Assembly: GCF_004798865.1 (NCBI RefSeq)
Contig: NW_025336598.1
Coordinates: forward strand, 36,920,769-36,984,768
DNA from: Varanus komodoensis
Taxonomy: Eukaryota > Chordata > Lepidosauria > Squamata > Varanidae
Length of the DNA stretch: 64,000 bases
Direction of reading: 5' to 3'
A program made the translations under genes and the position numbers. The notes beneath the pieces were generated by a model. The model ran no database searches and had not been told where the DNA came from. It saw nothing but the letters and a program-made list of their open reading frames with translations. Positions 1 to 11,034 of this stretch are shown one piece after another (position 1 is the first letter of the stretch; every line of letters starts with the position of its first letter).

Positions 1-775
1 CAGAGCAAGCCCTGTTGGCATCAGGCGTGATATAGACTTTGTCCCTGGGGGCTGCATCCGGTGTCTGTGGGACGGACCACACGTGTGCATGCATGCAGAC
101 CCCTGAGCGCAAACTCACTCATGGAGGAAACTTTGCTAAATCCCTCAATATTCCATGTTCTTCTAATAACCCCTAATACTTAGACTTTGCTTTTGGCAGC
201 TGGGGGTGATTTCCATTATGAAAATTAAGAGGCTGGTGGTAAATAAATCTGTGAAGAAGCCAAGTTCTATCTTTCTTTTTCAAAAGTTATGGCCATCTTA
301 TTACTGGAGTATTTTGCAAAAGCAGCACATCCTTGCTGGCAGTCAGCTAACGTGCATTCTTTCAGGCCAGTATTTTGGATCAGTAATTTCCTTTTGTACA
401 AGTAAAGAAGTGGAGCAGGGCTGTCTAAGTGGCCTTTCAGAATATGTTTTCCACTCTCAGTCTACAGTCAAAAAGTTATGGCAGCAACCCTAAGCATGTT
501 TGTTGGGGACTGAAGCCACTTCTGAGTAAACAAGGACAGAATTGCAGCATATATCCTGCTTTGATGGGATATACTTTGATGGGAAACTGGATGCCAGAGG
601 CCTCTTTGGAAACAGACTGACAAGCTGCAGATTTCCTTTCTGTGACCAAGGCCAAAGTGGTGGCTTTTATTACTAACTAGTTCTAAAATACAAACAAATC
701 CTGCTGTGATTAACAATAATTTTCTGTACTTTAACTTATTCAGGTTCTTGGTGTAAAGCATTTAGAAATGGGACT
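1..775. other. Intergenic sequence, nothing recognised
   Basis: I see no conserved protein, RNA gene or repeat that I can name. The open frames on both strands are short, overlap each other and show no family motif. Mixed-composition vertebrate non-coding DNA is the simplest reading. Confidence 0.5.
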
Positions 776-782
776 CAAAGTA

Positions 783-1377
783 CCGTATTTTTTGCTCTAT
801 AAGACACACTTTTTTGCCCCTCAAAAGTAAGGGGAAATGTCTGTGCGTCTTATAGAGTGCATGTGTGTGTGCCCGACGCCTGGGACGCTGCCGGCCCGCC
901 TGCACCACCTGGCACCACCTGGCCGGCAGGCGCTTGGCACGCCCTGCTCCCCCCCCCCCCCCCCCGGCACTGGTGAGAGCTGTGCCACTCAGAGGGAGCA
1001 GTGCGGAGGAGGAGGAGCCGCGGGCTTTAACCCGCTGGCCGCACGGAGAGACAGACTGCTCACACCCACCACCCGGGAAAACCTGCCGCCACCACACCGC
1101 CTGGAAGACCACCGCCGGCACACTGCCGGCCCAGCTGCCCCACACCTGGCCGGCACACGCTCGGCGTGCCCTGCTCTGCCCCCCTCCTCCGGCGCAGGTG
1201 AGAGCTGTTAATCACAGGTCGGTGTGTGTTTTCAAATGGCAACCCGTCTTTTAATGAAGCCCATGGGGAAGTGATGGGGAATGTGCCTGTGATTATCAGG
1301 AAGCTTTCCATGGATCCTTCCTCTAAAAACTAGGTGTGTCTTATGGTCAGGTGTGTCTTATAGAGCGAAAAATACAG
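783..1377. mobile_element. Non-autonomous DNA transposon with terminal inverted repeats
   Basis: The two ends are inverted copies of each other. Positions 781-809 match the reverse complement of 1351-1379 at 27 of 29 bases. Each end carries a GCTCTATAAGACAC core, and a TA dinucleotide sits at each outer edge, consistent with a TA target duplication. The symmetry extends a few bases further (CAAAG at 776-780 against CTTTG at 1380-1384). A second GTGTCTTAT motif lies just inside the right end. The interior (about 860-1210) is very GC-rich, includes a run of C at 949-965, and has no transposase-like frame. Elements with this CTATAAGAC end are familiar from reptile genomes, but I cannot assign the superfamily with certainty. 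Confidence 0.75.
949..965. repeat. Poly-C run
   Basis: A homopolymer of C lies inside the inverted-repeat transposon. Its exact length is liable to sequencing or assembly error. Confidence 0.9.
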
Positions 1378-1384
1378 TACTTTG

Positions 1385-1878
1385 CAAACACAAAAACAGC
1401 AATCATGGTATCTGTAAAGGTTACGAAACAATTTCCTACCTATAATGATGGAGGCAGAATTCAATTACAAAGGTGGGAGGAAACTGTTCGCTGATTGCTA
1501 AGTTTTTTGCCATATGCAGTAGGAACCTGTCATTAAACCAAAGCCCAACACCAAAGTTCAATACGTACCCTACACATTTGCTGCCAGAAGGCTATTTTAA
1601 TTTCACATAAGATAAATTCTTACTGCTTCTTTTGCTGGATAAAATTCCCGGTCTTTTTGAAGATACGGCTGAAAATTTCAATGGCTGGCTGAAAGCTGGC
1701 TGTCTTGGAGCAATACAGGAGACGTCACAGCACTGGAGAGTTGGTTTCCTTATGAGAGAAACTGTTTGCGCATCAACCTGTTAGGCCTGAGCTTCTCATG
1801 TCTTTGGATGCGAGTAGCAATGACAGGACAAAACAGGCATCACTGTACATGTCTTTTGAGCAACTAAACGTTTAAGAA
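1385..1878. other. Intergenic sequence, nothing recognised
   Basis: No gene or nameable repeat is visible between the inverted-repeat transposon and the CR1-like fragment. Confidence 0.45.
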
Positions 1879-2395
1879 GCGCTCGGGTGGATCAGCTCCA
1901 GGCTCCATCTAGTCCACCATTCTGTTTACACAGCAGCCAAACAGTTGCCCCCAGAACCCCACAAGCAGCCTCCCACCCACATCTCCCAGCCCCCGGTGTA
2001 CAAGGGCACGCTGCTTCTGATGCTCCACATGGCATTTAGGCATCAGGACTAACAGCTGCACAGTACATGGCCTTCTCCTCCACAAAGGCACCCAATCTCC
2101 TTTCAGAGCTGCTCAGTTTGATGGCCCCCACCAGATCTGTGAGGGAAATGCCTTAGTTTAACTATGCACTGTGTGAAGAACTTCCTTTGGTTGTTCTGAG
2201 TCTCCCAACAACCATCTTCATGAGGTGACACCTTTGGAGCCCAGCATTATGGAAGGAGGAGGAGGAGAATTCCATCCACTTCTTCCACACTTCAGCAAAC
2301 ACTCCATCATGTCTCATTTCTCTATGGGATCTTAAAAGCCTCTCCATTTTCTACACTAGGGTAGCTGATCTCAGTTGTGGTCCTGATCCAGAATA
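1879..2395 (-). mobile_element. CR1-like LINE 3' fragment (old)
   Basis: The plus strand reads 'GGATCAGCTCCAGGCTCCAT' then 'CTAGTCCACCATTCTG', followed further on by 'GTGAAGAACTTCCTTTGGTT' and a passage ending near 'GGTCCTGATCCAG'. This order resembles the minus-strand reading of the 3' region of CR1-type LINEs in reptiles and birds, where a 'gaagaacttcct' segment is typical. No intact reading frame remains. The family is assigned from memory of the pattern, so a CR1-related element is likely and the exact subfamily unknown. Confidence 0.45.
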
Positions 2396-4837
2396 AACAC
2401 TAGTGCCTTGCTAGGCACCCACTGGGAAGCCATGCTGACCTTTTGATCCTTCTCTTGTGGTGGAAAATGGAAGGAAGGACACACGCAGGAGCGGGAGAAG
2501 CAATCTTGAGCTGGGAAAGGACCAGAGAGGAAACACTAAGCAGTCTCTCTCTGTGTACACCTCAGACACATAACTCAGTCTGCTTTGGATTTTTTTTAAA
2601 GTACCTTCAGATATAGGAAAGGATATGTTATTTTATTTTGATGGATGAGCACTGATGGTTTCTGCAAGAGACATGCAGTGTTTGAAAGCTGTTTCTTCTC
2701 TGCCTGCCACTTGCATTTTAGCTGCACTGTACTTCTGGGAAGGAGGAGAGCATGCAAAGCGAGAGGCGCCAAAGGGCGCTCGACCGCCTGGAAGCGCAGC
2801 TTGCGCTGGCCCTCCCTTGCCGTGTTGGCAGGGAGCCAGGAGTGGCCATGTCCGGGCAGGCATGCAGGCTATTTAGAGCTGCTTGGGCCTGCACTTCGAG
2901 CGAGCAGGTGGAGCGGTGCATGGGGACGCCGGGAGAGCGATCCTTCATTTCCCTGCAGCCCCGCGGCTGAGGCTCTCTGGGCAATTATACCTCTTGGAGG
3001 AGGAGCGTCCACCTGATCAGCGGAAAGGGAAATTTGCGGCACGCACGACTTGCAAACCGTGATCTATTAACCACTCTATTTTTTCCATATGACTCAGTAA
3101 AGCGAAGTCTATTTGAGCAGTAACATATTGATGTTGCTTATTAATTCATCAGGAAGCAAAGCCTTGCCGCACAGTGAGAGAGCTTTAGAAGAAACCCTGC
3201 CGTTTTCTTCTAGCACACCCGGAGCCATCGCAGGTTTTACACTGCCTTGAAATATTACAGTGAGTCCAGCAAACCTGTTTGATGGCAATCTTATTCCATT
3301 GTACTAGAAAGTCTAAGGAACATTTGCTATGGGTCTGAATTTGTTTTATGGTGTTGCTGTTTAAATAGGAGTCATGAACAATGAAACTCGAATTTGGTAA
3401 AGCTTCATTAAAGCTGTTAGGGAGACTGTGTTGTGTAGCACCTGGATGCTCGGAAGAAGGGTGTATGAATTCAAATCTTCACTCCATCATTAAATCGTGG
3501 GCCTGCCGCCATCAGCCTCCCAAACCTCACAGTGGCGCAAAGCTTTCTAGGTGCCCCAAGCCTGGCAGACCCATGAAGGGGTGGCCTTGAAGTCATTCCA
3601 GAACCCATGGCTTCCGGAAAGGTTCTAGGCTGGACTCAAAGCCTATCCTGGGAAGCCATGTGCCCTGAGAGAAATGAGGCAAACAGTGCAACAGGCATGC
3701 AGGGGCCTGGGAAAAAGAAGCCACCATGGCTCCTTTTCCCTCTTCGGTCAGGCAAACCTGTCCAGAGTGAGGGTCGCTGCGTGGCCCCGTGTGCTATGCT
3801 GAACTCCATGGAAGAACACGGCTGTGAATCGTGATGATAATGCAGCCGATTCACAGAAATTTATGCCATAACAAATACCCCCGCCTCTAAGGCAGGGATG
3901 TTGAATGGTGGCACAAGCATCCTTGCGTTTTTTTGCAGCTACAGGCTAACCCAGTTACTTCTTCAGATGACAGTACATGGCATGCTCTGAAGAAGAGCCC
4001 ATGTGGCTAGAAAAGTGTGGGCTACGTTTATCTGGACAGTCTGTGTCCTGCATAGAAGAACCATAAATGAACCAATCCTGCTATCTGTTCTTTTGCTCCG
4101 AATTAAAATGGAGGCTCAGGATGTAGTGGCAGGAATTATTATTTGTGGCAGAATTCGTGTGGCATTAAACTGGTACATTAAAATGCTCTTTTAACTTTCC
4201 TCTCTGTAGGGATTTAGAATTCTCCTCACAGTTACTATATTGCTAGTTAAATCATGCATTTGACAGTGTTATAGGAGTGATGGAGAAGCAATGGACTGAA
4301 TGCAAGGAAAGAAAGAAGAAAAGAAATCTTTAAAAATATTATTGAAAAGTCACTCCAGTTGGTCACAGATCTGAAAGACACTCTTTGATGTCTTGAAAGG
4401 CGGAGCTGAGTCAACAACATCGTCACTGGCTGACCTTAGATAAAATCCATTGCCCCCTTGTGACAAAGCTGCCAAAAAATGACACTAAAAAATGCCTTTA
4501 GACAACCAGCTGAATGTGATATTTTTAGACATGGCCTGACACGATGTATTCATTTCAAGAGATTTTTAAAGTCGCTTTGCCAGGTTCAAGCTCAATTCTT
4601 TCAACAGTTCACATCACAATCTGTGCCGTGCCTCGGAGATGAGATGGCCCCCTAGTACGGCTCTTCCTCCTCAGTGTGTGGAGGATTCTTTGAATGGGGG
4701 CACTGCCCGCATCCCTTTGGTTGCAAGCCCTCCAGAGGCCCTTCCACACGGAGTTCACCAAAATGAACAGAATGTGTGAAGAGGCAGTGGGAAAGCGTAT
4801 CATTGAATGAAGGATGCTACTATTTGGGTTTAAGAAC
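2396..4837. other. Intergenic sequence with a GC/CpG-rich block
   Basis: No gene is recognised. Positions about 2740-3020 are clearly richer in GC and in CpG than their surroundings, with several GCGC and CGCC motifs, and have overlapping short open frames on both strands. That pattern fits an isolated CpG-rich segment better than a coding exon: I see no family motif and no convincing splice-site pair. The rest is ordinary non-coding sequence. Confidence 0.4.
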
Positions 4838-5330
4838 TGGGAGAAGTATGTAAGAAGAGTCCTGCTGGATCAGAACAATGGCCTGTCTAGTCCAGTGCCG
4901 TGTTTGTGGAGCAGCAACTAGATGCCCTGCTGGGAAACCCACAAGGATGTTCATTGTACATGCATACATGTATATAGTCATCAGGAAGTAACACTGCCAT
5001 CCAGCCTGCTTAGGAGAAGACCATCTTTCTGCTCCATCTGCCCAGTCCCTGAAGATACCTTGCTCCTGATGGCTCCAGGTGGGACTCTGGCCCACCTGGA
5101 GGTCACCCAGAGAGGAACCTTCAGGAGGTGCCTCCATCTCAGAAGACATTCATGCTCTTTCCTGTGCCTCCTGGAAACATCTTGATTTTGAGAAGCCTTC
5201 CTTGTGTGTAGTTTTCAATGTTACATTGTTTTAATACAATGTTTTGTTTTTGTCTCTTTGTTAGCTTTGTTGCTAGAACGATCAACTACCAACTTGATAG
5301 TTCTTCAGCAGATAAGGTGGTATAGAAATG
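4838..5330 (-). mobile_element. CR1-like interspersed repeat (tentative)
   Basis: The stretch opening with 'AGAGTCCTGCTGGATCAGAA' and 'GGCCTGTCTAGTCCAG', then 'AGATGCCCTGCTGGGAAACC', matches the pattern of a very common squamate repeat that I associate with the 3' end of CR1-like LINEs read in reverse. The right edge ends in an AT-rich passage with 'GGTATAGAAATGCAA', but the boundary is uncertain. There is no coding frame. Confidence 0.4.
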
Positions 5331-7201
5331 CAACTGAGTAAAATCAGTCTCCAAAGTCCTTTGGGTGCTGAGAGCCAAGTCCAGGGCGGTACTTACATAT
5401 CCACCTGTGAGAACAGCTAGTCTGGCAGCCCCGAGGGAGAGAGCTTAGGCCCAACGCCTGTGGAAGGCAGGTCCTGTCACTGCAGGGCTCAAAGGGATCA
5501 TAACGTATCTCTGCTGCTGCTGCATTCACTGAAGCAAGATTTTTTAGGGTTGTTTAGTGTATGCCAAGCCTTTGGCCTGATGCATTGGATTTTAGTTTGA
5601 TGCTGAACAGGATGTTTTTGTTTTGCTAATATTAATGAGTGCTAGTATTAACAGATTTTGCTAGTATTAATGGGTGCTTCTTTGCATTCATTAGTAGTGC
5701 TGGTTCTCAGTAGTTATTAGTTCTAATTTGTTATCAGTGCCGGTTCTCATTAGCATTTCTGTTTTACTGCAGGGATGGGCAAGCTTTTCTTTCCAGCCGG
5801 AGATTCCAGTTTGAAGCAGTTCTTGGAGGCCACTTGCCAGGGGTGGCATGTCCACAGGGACATCCCCCACCGATGCCTTGCCACCGGTTTATGGCTGGAT
5901 GCATGGGAGCATGCTCTGCATAGCGCTCACCAGTAAGTGCCTGGATCTCTGATCAGAAGGAAGCAGGATGAGACCCAGTGGTGCTTTCAAGCAGCTCATC
6001 TGCTGGGAAGCACAGGCATCCTGTCTGACTGCGGACCAACAGGCAAGCCTCCATGTCTGTTCCTCACAGCTGAGGACGAGGCGCAGAAGGAACTGTGTGA
6101 CCGAGTGGATTCTGCCCCTGGGCTCCCAGATCTGCCTCAGGGAGGAAGGTTTGTACCTCCAAGTAGTAGCTGATTGGGGGAAGTGTTTTCTGCAGTGAGA
6201 AAGAGGGCCTTTCTTTGCCATTCAGGAGGCAGTCCCTCGGGGATGTCACAGCCTGCTGGCCTGCTCAGCCGTAGTTTTGTCTCTCCAAAGTAACCCCACC
6301 TCCCAAGCCTCATTACTGCACGGGGATTGTCTGAGGCCTATTTTCAGCGCAGATGCAGCAAACAAGTAGGGTTAATGCTTAGTTCTTCAGCAGTGACTCT
6401 GATTTGTCACTAGCATGCTCACAGGCATGTGCACATGTGCACACACAGAGGAAGAACAAACAGTTCGGCTTCCAAACGCCTCTGCTGTTGCCCATGAAGG
6501 CCTTCCAGAAGCCTCCGTACTGCACAGCAGGAGACGCAGGGCGACTGCGAGCGGCACGTGGAGGCACTGCAGCCGGCCTCTGGCCCGGGACTGGAAAGTT
6601 CCTGCAGCTCTGAAGCAGGCAACGCGTCAGCTTCCATCCCTGGCCTTTCTGCTTAAGGAAGTCCGTTGGCGGGGCCTGCAAAGGCGCTTGCCAACAGCTG
6701 CCATTCCAAGTAGATGCTAATGATGAAGACAGCAGCATATCGCGTACATTACATATCATTTTAACTATCTGTTTCTTTTTCCTGTCCTCAAACTCTCTTG
6801 TCATTTTCCTATGATAAATTGCAACACTTCAGGGCAGGAACAAACATCTCCCTGTTGTGGCATAAATAGCGCTAGCAAAAATGAGAGCCAACTTTCGTTG
6901 AGGCTGGCATTGCACCTATAGGAATTTCAGCTAAAAAACAATGCAGTCTGTTTTTTAAAAAATAGCCTACATTCTGTGAAAATAAGAGAGAAGAAACAGT
7001 TGCCTGTGTACAAAAATATACAAATGGCATGGTTTGAATTAGCTTTCTGTGCTTTTCTTTCAATGAGCTGGTTCACACACATATACTAGACTGGTATCAT
7101 CACATTGACTCCCACGTTCTGGAGTGTTTTTATGTGAATTGGATCTGCACATGGGTTCTGCACAGACATTGCCTTTTTTTGGAACACTATTAGAGTAGAC
7201 C

Positions 7202-7203
<2 letters not shown>
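5331..7203. other. Intergenic sequence, weak degenerate tandem repeats
   Basis: No gene is seen. Around 5625-5755 there is a degenerate series of 'GCTAGTATTAA'-like and 'GTTCTCATTAG'-like units, suggesting a decayed minisatellite. The rest is unremarkable. Confidence 0.4.

Positions 7204-7241
<38 letters not shown>
7204..7241. repeat. (AG)n microsatellite
   Basis: Uninterrupted AG dinucleotide repeat of about 18 units. Confidence 0.95.
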
Positions 7242-7243
<2 letters not shown>

Positions 7244-8852
7244 ACCAAAAAAGAGGCAGAAGAAGATAGCAACTTGCGTATCTTTTTCACTTACTGATTT
7301 ATATGTACTGGAAGGAAGCAAATTCATTGATAATTTTAAGAATTTAAATAGAGAGGACTTCTCAACAGAGGGAGGGAAAATCTGCCTATTCATCCTGCTG
7401 TCCAAATGCAAACTATGGACAGACAACCATTCCCGACTCACTAGGCAATCCGCACGGTAATTCTTTTCTGCCCTGTTCAGTCCATTGCCCAAGTGGTGGG
7501 TCACCCCCACAGAATTGTGAAAGTAGGACTCACCATTTATGCAAGGGAGATTTAGCTCTTCCTGGGGAACCCTGAAAATGAGGCAGGTTGGTGGAGCTGC
7601 TTTACGTGAGCTCTGCCAAACTGCTCTCTTCCAAAAGGAAGGATTTTCACTCATCTTGATTGCCCCAGGAGCGCGAAATCACGGTTGCACAGGTGGTGGG
7701 TACTGCTTGTGCAAGGCAGTTGTAGGACAGAAGAGAATCAGGGGATGTAAACCTCCTGACGGATTCTGTGCATCATCTTAAACTGGACAACCCTTTGAAT
7801 GAAAGGTAACTTTCAAAAAAGACAGTTACTCTGGCAGTCCTTCGAGCAGAGGGCTGTTTCCTGCAAAAGAGGTCACCAGGTCACCCTAATGCGTAGTCAA
7901 GAATTCTTTGTCAGACATTGGCAATGTGTGGGCATTTCCACATGGGGCTGTCGGAGTATAGGAGGGCCCGGGGCTGCACTATGTTGTAGGATTCCTGTTC
8001 GTGGGCAAAGAATCACAGACCATGGGGGCCTGCCTTGGTCTCCCAAATCTCTCCTTTAAATCTGCCCAGATCTAGGTAGTTACATTGTCCAAGACAAACT
8101 CTTGCCAGTATCAAGCACCGAGGGCCAGCTCTGCTTCTCCACCTCCCGCTTTCTCCCACTCCATTCCTTAACCTTTTCTTTCTCTGCTTTCTTGCCTTCT
8201 GGGCTACATCCATGGATTCAAATAGACTGACCTACAAAATAAAAACACAGCACTGAAGATCTCATTTTGCAAGCAGATGATATCTGCGTGGGTTGAAGAA
8301 ATGGACTGGGAGACACAGGGAGACGAGGCAGGAAACTCTTCTGACATCGCACCCCCATCTTGGGGTGCAAAATGCCTTAATCCCTTCTGACATGATTAAA
8401 TGTTTGTTTCAGGAGTCCGCAACCAGGATTTTCCAATCTCACTGCTGACCCAGCCTGACAGGCCTCGTACTGCAGGATCTGAAGCTGCAGCTAACTCAAG
8501 GCTCCAGTCACTAGAACAGGATGGGAATAATCGCCTGCTTGCAGATAAATTACCAACTCCCTTGTGAATTAGAGAAAACAGGGCCTGGCATTTCTGGTTC
8601 TAGAGCTCCCCCAGGGGAAAAAAGTACTTGAATTTTGTCAAGCTGTGCTATTATTGGAACAGAAAGCTGCATTCTTTCAGCTTGTCTGAAGCCCTTTCCT
8701 GCTCTCTGCTAATCCTGGAATGGGTGGCCGGCCATTCAGGTAATGCAGGCCCGTAGAATCTGTGTTCACCTACTGTAAATAGGAATTTACAAACCAGTTA
8801 ATGGACCCAACTTTGCTAAGCCAGTCTTAGGAATTCCCAAAGTCTGCAGGTA
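7242..8852. other. Intergenic sequence, nothing recognised
   Basis: Short overlapping frames only, with no family motif. The flank up to the LTR appears to be single-copy sequence. Confidence 0.45.
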
Positions 8853-8856
8853 CTAT
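8853..8856. repeat. Left target-site duplication of the solo LTR (CTAT)
   Basis: CTAT immediately before the 5'-TG of the LTR. The same four bases follow its CA-3' end at 9437-9440. Confidence 0.6.
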
Positions 8857-9436
8857 TGAAGGAGCCTGATTAGCTTAACTAATGTTATTTGCTTTTAGCT
8901 TAACTAACGCTATTTGCTTTTGCAAACAGCCACTTGCATAGGAGCTTGGTCAGCCTAACAAACGCCATTTGCTTTTTGTATAACTGCTTGCTTTGGCGAG
9001 GAAAAAGGGAAGGTGAAAGAATGTGGATAAAGAGGCAGTGAGTGAGACCCCCCCCCCCCCCGCAAGGCCTGGCACACAGTGATCACACTCCCCCTGTGCG
9101 GGGATTGGGCATAGGGAAGCACCTGCACGAGGCCAGGCATGCAGCGGGCATGCAGACCCCGCAAGGGGATTGGGTGAAGGGTCAGGCAGACCCTGAGAGG
9201 GGATTGGGGGAGGGAACAACAGGGGCGAGATGGTGTGAGAAAGAGTAAGGAAGAACGATAAGAAGGATGAATTGGTGGAATGTGTGTGTGTAGCTTCCTG
9301 CCTCCGTGTAGGGAGCAGACACCCGGTGGCTTTGCTCAGCTGAATAAAGAAACTGAACGAATCTCTGCCTGACTGAACCTCACTGGCACTTGGTTTAGTG
9401 GGTCTGTAAGTCACCTGGCTGGCAGGGACACCAACA
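8857..9436 (+). mobile_element. Solo LTR of an endogenous retrovirus (fossil)
   Basis: This 580-bp segment begins TGAAGGAGCC, ends GACACCAACA, and is flanked by the 4-bp direct repeat CTAT, as expected for a retroviral LTR. The first part (U3-like) carries three related 25-bp units (8872-8896, 8897-8921 and about 8951-8975). Further in, a GGGGATTGGG motif occurs three times (9100, 9165 and 9199). An AATAAA polyadenylation signal at 9343-9348 comes before a U5-like tail. No internal region, primer-binding site or second LTR is present, so this is a solo LTR left by recombination. A 4-bp duplication suits a class I (gammaretrovirus-like) origin, which is an inference. Age is unknown but not very recent. 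Confidence 0.65.
9048..9061. repeat. Poly-C run
   Basis: Homopolymer of C inside the solo LTR. Confidence 0.9.
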
Positions 9437-9440
9437 CTAT
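9437..9440. repeat. Right target-site duplication of the solo LTR (CTAT)
   Basis: Pairs with 8853-8856. Confidence 0.6.
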
Positions 9441-9449
9441 TCTATGTTG

Positions 9450-9491
9450 TGCCTGTACCAGCAGGATCTGTGCCTGTACCAGCAGGATCTG
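9450..9491. repeat. 21-bp tandem repeat, two perfect copies
   Basis: A 21-bp unit (9450-9470) containing CTGTACCAGCAGGATCTG is repeated exactly at 9471-9491, just outside the solo LTR. Confidence 0.9.
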
Positions 9492-10653
9492 TCACTAGCA
9501 ATGTATAAAGCAAAGGGAAAGAAGCAGAAATGCCAGGTGCTAGAGGAGAAGTGCTAGCTTCTAGAACAGGGCAGGTGAGTGGAGCTCTCAGAAGGGAATC
9601 CGGCTGGCCAGTCCCACTTTGGGAATGAGTGTTTTCAACCATTTCTAGGGTTTCTGTAGGAAGTGCTAACTTTTTGGAGCCTCACGGGAAGGAACCCGAG
9701 TGCAGTGGCAGCAATGGACTGCAAGGGCATTGCAAGGGCAGCTTTCCAGAGCTGTGTGCACATGAGGTTGGTTCATGAGATTCCCGTGGTGGCTGAGCTG
9801 TTCTCTGGACCCATGAACCGTGTTCCACCTTCCCTCTGCAAATGCTGGTTTCAAGCTTGGAGGACATGCGTGACTATTTGACAAGGCAGATGTTAATGAG
9901 AAATGATGGGGTGCCCAAACTAGGAAGTGAGGAAAGGCACTGGAGCCGGCAAAAGTAGAAAATAACACCCAAGCCTGAGGCCAGCCAGGACACATGGACC
10001 AACCCCATGAGTTTGGAGGGATGGGGCCTTAGGCCCCTGAGCACAAGCGCAGGAAGTTCAAAGATGGACTCAGCTTCAAATGGCCAGTTTGGCGTTTCCC
10101 ATATCACCCCAAAAGGGGGCAGCATTTTGAACCATATTTGCATGTTGACGTGCATGCGTGTGGGTCTACATTTAGACAGAATGACTGCAAGCTCAGCAGG
10201 AAGCACAGAGAAGAAGGCCTGGCACCCCTGCTTGGACTGCCCTTGATGGGCACCTGCTGCTGCCCCTTCTGGTGCTTCCTTGACTTGAGCCACCTTGGGG
10301 CTGAGCCCCCTCCAGGCAGGGGACCCCGTCGAGTCCACGGTCCTCTGCCAGGTCTCCAAAGTAGGGAGCCGTCCTCTTTGACGTCGGACATCTGGCCACC
10401 CTCTTTCAGGCTTGACTACCCTAAGTAGCCTTTGGCAAGCCGCTCTCCTGCCGTCTCAGCAGTGCCCTCCCCTCGTCCCGATGTGAGAATAATAGTGACC
10501 TTCCTTGCAGGATCTGCATTTAGATTAGTGTGATAATGAGCCCCTGAACACTCACACAATGCAATTCTAGTCCTCTCTATTCGGAAACACACCCTATTGA
10601 TTTCAGTTGGATTCTTTCTCGATAAGTTTACAAAGGAGAGCACCCTAAATAGA
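9492..10653. other. Intergenic sequence, nothing recognised
   Basis: Several overlapping open frames lie on both strands at 9660-10430, but none has a recognisable domain and they shadow each other. The region is slightly GC-rich. Confidence 0.4.
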
Positions 10654-10902
10654 AGCAGGGCAGTGTGGTGGCTAAGAGCACTAAACTGGGACTGGGGAGA
10701 TCGGGTTCTAGTCTTCAGTCAGGCATGGAGCTCACTGGGAGGGCTTTGGGCCAGTCACAGACTCTCAGCGCAACCTACCTCACAGGGTTGTTGTTGAGGG
10801 GATGAGATTGAGAGCAAGACAAGGAGAATGATGTAAGCCACCTTGAGTTCCTTGAAGTTACAAAAGGTGTGGTTGTAATAGAACAATATAAATAAATAAT
10901 AT
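10654..10902 (+). mobile_element. MIR-like tRNA-derived SINE
   Basis: The head 'GTGTGGTGGCTAAGAGCA' with a following 'GATCGGGTTCTAGTC' corresponds to the A and B boxes of a tRNA-derived Pol III promoter. The body has 'GGGCCAGTCACAGACTCTCA' and 'CCTACCTCACAGGGTTGTTG', the core shared by MIR-type (CORE) SINEs. It ends in an 'AATATAAATAAATAATA' tail. Four other copies in the window share this layout, all on the minus strand. Confidence 0.8.
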
Positions 10903-10977
10903 ACATATCAAGAATCATTATTGAATAGACTAAACTGGAAATATTTTCCTCAGCAATACATTGTTGAATAGTAACTA

Positions 10978-11034
10978 TGTGTGTGTGTGTGTGTGTGTGT
11001 GTGTAGACCTAGGCATATGTATATATATATATAA
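10978..11034. repeat. (GT)n and (TA)n microsatellites
   Basis: (GT)n at about 10978-11004, followed by a short ATATATAT tract at about 11018-11034. Confidence 0.9.

Noticed and set aside
837-1254. Long proline- and arginine-rich frames
   Set aside because: They come from the GC-rich interior of the inverted-repeat transposon; low-complexity openness is expected in GC-rich DNA.
7190-7654. A minus-strand frame with a Leu-Ser repeat
   Set aside because: The Leu-Ser run is the (AG)n microsatellite translated; the rest shows no family motif.
9666-10428. A cluster of overlapping frames on both strands as a possible exon group
   Set aside because: No shared reading frame, no domain and no matched acceptor/donor pairs.
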